This document shows positions 59,243 to 64,000 of a stretch of 64,000 nucleotides of DNA, piece by piece (the stretch's first letter is position 1; each line of letters opens with the position of its first letter). The stretch lies in NCBI GenBank assembly GCA_032690845.1, contig CM064426.1, forward strand, positions 75,318,403 through 75,382,402. The letters run 5' to 3'. A program made the translations under genes and the position numbers. The DNA comes from Eleusine coracana subsp. coracana. Taxonomy: Eukaryota; Streptophyta; Magnoliopsida; Poales; Poaceae. The notes below the pieces were generated by a model. The model was not told where the DNA came from and did not search any database. It worked only from the letters and a program-made list of their open reading frames with translations.

Positions 59243-60832
59243 ATGGATCGTCTCCGCAAGATGGGCAAGAGGCTGCACCGGGGAAGCAGTTCTGGCGGCA
59301 GCAGCGAGTCGAGCGACTCCTCGGCGAGGGGTGGCTCTGTGGCTCGCGATGACATGTCGGTGGGTGGTATATCCACCGGCTCAGCGGTGGCGGTAGCCTA
59401 CGAGATCTGCACTCGTCACTCTATCTTCGGCACGCCCCTTCCGGCGGGGCGTGCTACGAGGAGCCAAACGGCTGCAAGCCATGGGGTTCCTGCATCACCA
59501 CCGCTGCCGTCATTCATGCCGCGAACGGTGGAGGAGGTCTTTACCCTCCTGAGTGCGGAGTAACAGAAGCATTACCTCACGGTGCGAGGAAGGTTCGTCC
59601 CCAACTTCAACATGGACGACACCTTCCTCACCACGATTGGCATGTGGGAGGTCTTGAAGAAGATGCAGGGCAACCTCGACTGGGTGGACTTCCACAGCCT
59701 CCCCATGGACTACACCCTCGACATCGTCACCGAGGTTGCCTCTACGATGAGGATCGACACCAACGACTACGGTGACAAGTCCATCAACTTCCGCGTCCGC
59801 GACATCAGCTACACGGTGACCATGGAGGCGGCGGCTCAAGCCTTAGGCTTCGACGCCAACGCCGACGTCGCCATCATCTTGGGACATGAGGAGTTGGACT
59901 CCTTCTAGAGGCGGCTCTCGCCTGTGGAGGAGATGAAGCGCGGCAACATCCGCAACCCTACCGTTCAAGTCTTCCATCGGTGGTTGGCGGCGTGCACATG
60001 CGACGAGGTTGACTCCAGCAACGTCACCGATATGGACCTGCGGTGGCTCTTCAACGCCATCATGAGTCCATCTCACTGCAATCCCACTTCTGTGGTGGTG
60101 CGGGGATGGTTCGACAAGGGGGGCAAGGCAAGCAAGAAGTTAGCCTTCGGTGCCTATCTTCAACGCCTTGCAGCTTTCGTCCGTGACGACGACGGAAAGG
60201 GAGGACGCGACGACGAGTGGCAGTACCCGACGAAGATCGCCGAGAACATGACTCGTGGTAATATTGTCACGGGAAGTGTCCGTGCCGGTTTCCATATCGA
60301 TGGCACCAACATCAAGCTCTCGTGTCCAGAGCTAGGAGTTTTTCTCCCTTGCAAGCTGGAGGGAGGAAACTGGCTTGAAGAAGGTCTCCTAGAAGGAGGC
60401 CGAGTTCACAAGGATCGCCGTGGGTGAGTCCAACAACTGACGACATTTGCAGTAGCCGACAGCGAGTGGGGCTCCAGGGGGTCATGCCAAGAGCCCCAAC
60501 ATTACCAGTCAGGATGGGGCGATGCAGCGGACGATTCAGAGCCCTCTGCGCCAGTCGGCGCAGGCGGCGCGCCGGTCGGCGCCCCCTACTTCAGCGCGGG
60601 TATCGACTACCGGTACCAAGAGCGCGCACCAGTGGTCCCTCCTATACCCGATGTAGACTTCTTCGTGCCCATGCAGGGGTACCTGGACAACAACATGCAT
60701 CACGTCGAGCACGTGGAGGATGCCACGTCCCAATGGAGGAACAACCACAATGTGATGGTGGAGAAGTTCGAGCGACTCAAGGCGTGGTGCTATGGTTTCG
60801 ATCAACCACCGTCTCCACCTCCGCTTAATTAG
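59243..60832 (+). pseudogene. Athila ORF1/env-like protein, three nonsense codons
   Basis: Single frame of about 530 codons from MDRLRKMGKRLHRG to PPPLN. It is interrupted at 59,561 (TAA), 59,906 (TAG) and 60,425 (TGA), with no frameshift. Seen: Ser-rich basic N-terminus, a region like the Athila ORF-1 family (RGRFVPNFNMDDTFL, ISYTVTMEAAAQALGF, LRWLFNAIMS, WFDKGGKASKKLAFGAYL), then a Pro-rich tail with FERLKAWCYGF. A palindrome pair at 60,548-60,584 is read in frame as APVGAGGAPVGAP. Function is unknown; it is the extra ORF of Athila-lineage Gypsy elements. No clear signal peptide or membrane anchor is visible. Confidence 0.75.
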
Positions 60833-62361
60833 AGTGCCTAGTTTGCACGTGTATCGGTTTCCTAGTTTGCATTTTCTTTTATCTTTTGCAATCTTTTTCT
60901 TTATTTAATTATGTGTGTGTGAGCGGGTTGGGAAACCATGTATCGGGTGTGTTTATTTTCATGCAGGTGTGTTAGTAGTAGTTTTATTTTCATGCATGTA
61001 TGTTAGTAGTAGTTTTATTTTAATGCAAGTGTGTGCAAAAATCATCACCATGTATTCGAGTTTCGATCTTAATATAATGGTGGCGGTTATGTTCTTTTAG
61101 GAGAATTGAATTACCTATTCTTTCTTGAAAAGTGTCGATGAAAACCAAATAATGTTGAGCATTGAATAAATTCAAACTTACACTTAACAATTATTCAGCA
61201 AAATATGTCTTATGTGGAGCAATTCTGAGTACCCATGTGCTTCATTTGCATTATCTAATTTGTGATAATAACTTAGTACCAATCTTTTTATAAATAAATC
61301 TTCATGTTATGAACTTTGGAATTTATTATTTTCAAGATCCTGACCTACCAGTGCCATATTTTGAGCAATACTCATGAGCCTTTGATATGTAGATAAATAT
61401 TAAATTGATAGTTGAGTTAGGTTAGGATTTAATTCTTTTTGGTATGAACTTTATTAGGATGACCAAATCCTTGTGTATCTTTTTAGCCTTGAATTACTCA
61501 TGCAAAATTTCTGTAATTCCGCTGAGTATTCTATCTTAAACATAAAGTCTTGTTGAGTATCATTCCTTGACCACGTCCTATGTTTGTGGTTGTATTTAGA
61601 CCAGATGATTCAAATACCAACAAAAGCTGGTGAATTCAAGTTGAGAGCCGATCGGCGCCGTTTGAACCGATCGGCACAGCAGAGAGCAAAATAAAAAACA
61701 GAAACAGAAAAATAAAAAAAGGGAAAAAAGGAAGAGAAAATCTCTGTTGTTTGCTAAGGGACTAGCAACATTTTAAGTCTAGAGTAGGGGTCGTATATGA
61801 CATGCTTATTTTTGAAATTCATTCTAATATAGCCATGAATCATTCCAACCATGTGCAATCTGATAATGGAAGTTCCTTTTTCTTCTAATATCAAATTTTT
61901 GCAATGCACATGTTCACATATCCAAAGTGTGAGTCATTTCTTAAATTTTTTTGGCCATCTTGTTAAGTTTCTGTAATTCCAATGAAGAATAATCTCCTAG
62001 CTTTACAATATATTATTGATTTATGTTTGTAATCCTTGAATTATCGCACCTAGCTACTCATATAAGCTTTACACAAATATTATTTGATCATTATGATGTA
62101 GATATAGGTTGAGTGATTTGAAAAATGAGTTGTTGCCTTGGATTATTGGAAAACAGATTCTTTATGTTCACAACAATTATTTTAGTGATTTACATGTGTG
62201 AAAAGGTTATATTTGTGAGTTTGACATAATCTTTTCTTTAGGGAGAACTTTAAGTTTTAATGCCCACATTTGAACCATTTTGCTGAATATTAATATGAAA
62301 CACACTACAATAGAACAATGCTCAACATTTGCTGAGTTGAGATGTCTTTTATGGTAGTCGG
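60833..62361 (+). other. 3' untranslated region of the Athila-like element
   Basis: AT-rich and non-coding, with one palindrome pair at 61,645-61,680. TTTTATTTT/ATGCATGT words recur at 60,955-61,025. Confidence 0.6.
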
Positions 62362-62390
62362 GACGAGCAAAGGTTTAAGTGTGGGGGAAC
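62362..62390 (+). other. Polypurine tract of the Athila-like element
   Basis: GACGAGCAAAGG, TTTAAGTG and TGGGGGAAC run directly into the 3' LTR. This GAGCAA...AAGTGTGGGGG form is typical of Athila-type elements. Confidence 0.75.
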
Positions 62391-63667
62391 TGTTGGCGTT
62401 CCCTAAGTGCTCCTTTTATATGTGAATATTACCCCAATTAGAGCATAATTTAGGCCATTTACCTGTGATTTTAGCTATATATTTATGTATGCGTTGGATC
62501 TTCAAGATCTCGACGTGCAGTACAAGACTTTATCTCGAAGGAAAAGGCCCACATGACAGTTATGGAAGACAGAGGAACCGACTCGGAAGAGAAACCAGAA
62601 CAGACACGGCTTGCGTCGATCGGCCAATCCTGCGCCGATCGGCGCAACCGCCTTAGTTGCTAGAAACCGAGTCCTTTATAAGGAGAACCCATATAAATAC
62701 TTGGGAACCCTGGCCGAAGCGAAGGAGGCTTCGGAGGGACAACAGATTCGTGAGTTAGAGCCACCGGGGTTTGCCCCGTTAGAATAGATCTCTAGTTGAG
62801 CTTCAAGAACCATTGGTGTAAGAGTTGGTCCGTCAAGGTAGGCCATCTCGACGGTGATGAATCTTACTCTATGTATCTCAAGGATAATCGAATATGTTGA
62901 TGATGGTTTTGGTTATTTATCTATCTTGATTCCGTAATCATGCATGTGCTTATTCTAATTTCTTAGTTCTAGGCTAAGTAGGTTGATATTATCTTGACTG
63001 TGGTGATCAAGATAGTACTCATACATTGTATTGATTATGGTTGCTTGATGATGCTAGTAGTGTGGTTTAGCGGTGACAACACTAAACATATGCAGCACTA
63101 TTGGATAGTTGAGTAGGATAAGATACCCGCGCGATTAAGGGTCCATCCCGGCAGTGATAAATCAGGAAACGCTCGGAAAGGCGGGTGGTCTTATTCATTA
63201 TAGGTTTTCATTGATCCATGTAATTACCATTATGATGCTACTTGATTAGACTATCTGGTTACGATCTCACTAGTAGATATCTAGCTACTTACTATAACAG
63301 CTTAGGCTTACAAGGTAACCAACGTACTTTGGCTTAGACTCGTCCATGTGCCGATCAACGCAACCCCAGCACCGATCGGCGCAATCACAGATTTGGTCGC
63401 GTGCCGATCGGCTTAACCCTGCGCTGATCGGCGCGACAACAGAATTGTTGTCTGGCGCACCTTTGCGTTGGCCAGTCTCCCCTCGTACAACTCATACTCG
63501 ATAGTAGCCATGACTAGATCTTTTACTGTTAACTTTGTTTGATAATCCCTAAGGTCCCAGTGGATACGATAAACCTTGGATACTCTATTTAAGGGAAAAA
63601 GAGCTACAACTGTACACCGTCCTCTTATGATATATAATTGGGTGCATAACTACGACCAACAAGCTCA
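62391..63667 (+). repeat. 3' LTR of the Athila-like element
   Basis: Starts TGTTGGCGTT. TATA box TATAAATA at 62,692-62,699, with a palindrome pair centred at 62,619 and 62,638 just upstream. Two more pairs lie at 63,350-63,430. It is shorter than the 5' LTR because of a deletion of about 235 bp (5' LTR 54,140-54,374). Scattered substitutions between the LTRs show that the insertion is not very recent. Confidence 0.85.
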
Positions 63668-63675
63668 AATTTTCT

Positions 63676-64000
63676 ATGTGTAAAGCTGATGTCATCAACT
63701 ATATGTTATCGGCTCCTATTCTGAAGGGTAATCGGTAAGTGGATGCTTGCTTTGGCCTAGTACGATCTCACATATAAATATGCTAAAGCTGTTAAGGGTC
63801 AGGTGCTAGCTGATTTGGTAGTTGAGCATTGTGGATCCAAAGTGTCGATGGTCGAGTCGATGCCATGGTTGTTATTTTTTGATGGATCCATTTGCAAAAA
63901 ATGGTTTTGGCATCGGGCTTGTGATCATATCACCTCGGGGGGGGGGGGCAAGATTTGAGTTCGCATTTACTACCGAGGCGTCAACTAATAACCAAGTTGA
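63676..64000 (+). pseudogene. RNase H domain of the Gypsy element, second half
   Basis: CKADVINYMLSAPIL and, after small indels, GKWMLAL, YDLTYKYAKAVKGQVLADLVVEH and WLLFFDGS follow on from the segment ending at 54,041. The rest is beyond the window. It contains at least two indels and one stop. Confidence 0.85.

Larger units (their letters stand above)
54236..63430. repeat. Dispersed paired palindrome TGCGCCGATCGGCGCA
   Basis: About 30 copies, perfect or with one to four changes, all inside the Athila-like element: 7 in the 5' LTR, 18 internal, 6 in the 3' LTR. Centres (CGAT|CG) lie at 54244/54265, 54498, 55214/55235, 55267/55287, 57101/57122, 57149/57170, 58414/58434, 58578/58597, 58741/58761, 58905/58925, 59058/59077, 60554/60575, 61651/61670, 62619/62638, 63354/63375 and 63407/63427. 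The spacing within a pair is always 19-21 bp. Sequences between pair members are not conserved. Confidence 0.9.
54042..63670 (+). mobile_element. Athila-like LTR element lacking pol, 9.6 kb, nested
   Basis: 5' LTR at 54042, PBS at 55535, gag-protease pseudogene at 55,654-57,996, a non-coding region, and an env-like ORF (Athila ORF1 type) at 59,243-60,832. A 1.5-kb tail with a polypurine tract follows, then the 3' LTR from 62,391. Between protease and env-like ORF there is only 1.2 kb of non-coding DNA with no reverse transcriptase, RNase H or integrase. The GGGAGGCAACCCA boxes there are the kind that follow pol in Athila elements. It presumably moved with enzymes from a full-length relative. 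Confidence 0.88.
48231..64000 (+). mobile_element. Ty3/Gypsy LTR retrotransposon, 5' part, split by a nested element
   Basis: Starts TGTTGGCACC at 48231 after GCCGC. It consists of a 5' LTR to about 49,559, a PBS, gag, protease and reverse transcriptase, with RNase H split at 54,041. RNase H resumes at about 63,676 after the inner element and continues past the window edge, so integrase and the 3' LTR are not seen. All coding parts carry stops; it is not autonomous now. Confidence 0.9.

Noticed and set aside
54236..63430. Palindromes as a tandem satellite or rho-independent terminators
   Set aside because: Copies are dispersed over 9 kb, in pairs with unrelated sequence between members, and no T tract follows; this is a eukaryotic retroelement.

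Overview
The window is nuclear DNA of a flowering plant, most likely a grass (Poaceae). The evidence is GC-rich exons with GT-AG introns in an AT-rich background, a monocot-style IQM gene, CACTA elements with CGCCGTGTGC subterminal repeats, a Pack-MULE-like element with a GC-rich core, Stowaway and hAT MITEs, and nested Ty3/Gypsy retrotransposons. I see no bacterial operons, rRNA, tRNA or CRISPR.

Layout. (1) 0.6-3.8 kb, minus strand: an intact three-exon ZIP-family zinc/iron transporter, with a perfect zinc-deficiency response element about 180 bp upstream of its TATA-like box. (2) 4-29 kb: gene-poor, with one intact single-exon CC-type glutaredoxin (7.3-7.7 kb, minus). The rest is MITEs with readable target-site duplications, an 877-bp Pack-MULE-like element at 19.6 kb, a decayed LINE at 21.9-23.3 kb, and simple or tandem repeats. 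(3) 29.5-33.2 kb, plus strand: an intact IQM-type IQ-motif protein gene with eight coding exons and a 5'-UTR intron. (4) 34.9-44.1 kb: a decayed CACTA (En/Spm) element with TNP2-type transposase and Transposase_24-type pseudogenes. (5) 44.3-45.7 kb: a LINE scrap and a small PGG-domain membrane protein gene. (6) 47.1-64.0 kb: a three-level nest. A second CACTA element is split by a Ty3/Gypsy element at 48,231. That Gypsy element is split inside its RNase H domain by an Athila-like element running from 54,042 to about 63,670. The two outer elements run off the right edge.

The host genes (zinc uptake, redox regulator, calmodulin-linked protein, PGG membrane protein) look independent of each other.

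The most unusual structure is in the Athila-like element. It has LTRs, PBS, gag-protease, an Athila ORF1/env-like ORF and a polypurine tract, but no reverse transcriptase, RNase H or integrase. About 30 copies of a GC-rich palindrome, consensus TGCGCCGATCGGCGCA, are scattered through it. They come almost always as pairs with centres 19-21 bp apart. One pair lies about 55-60 bp upstream of both the LTR TATA box and the internal TATA box of the env-like ORF. Pairs that fall in coding sequence keep the reading frame.
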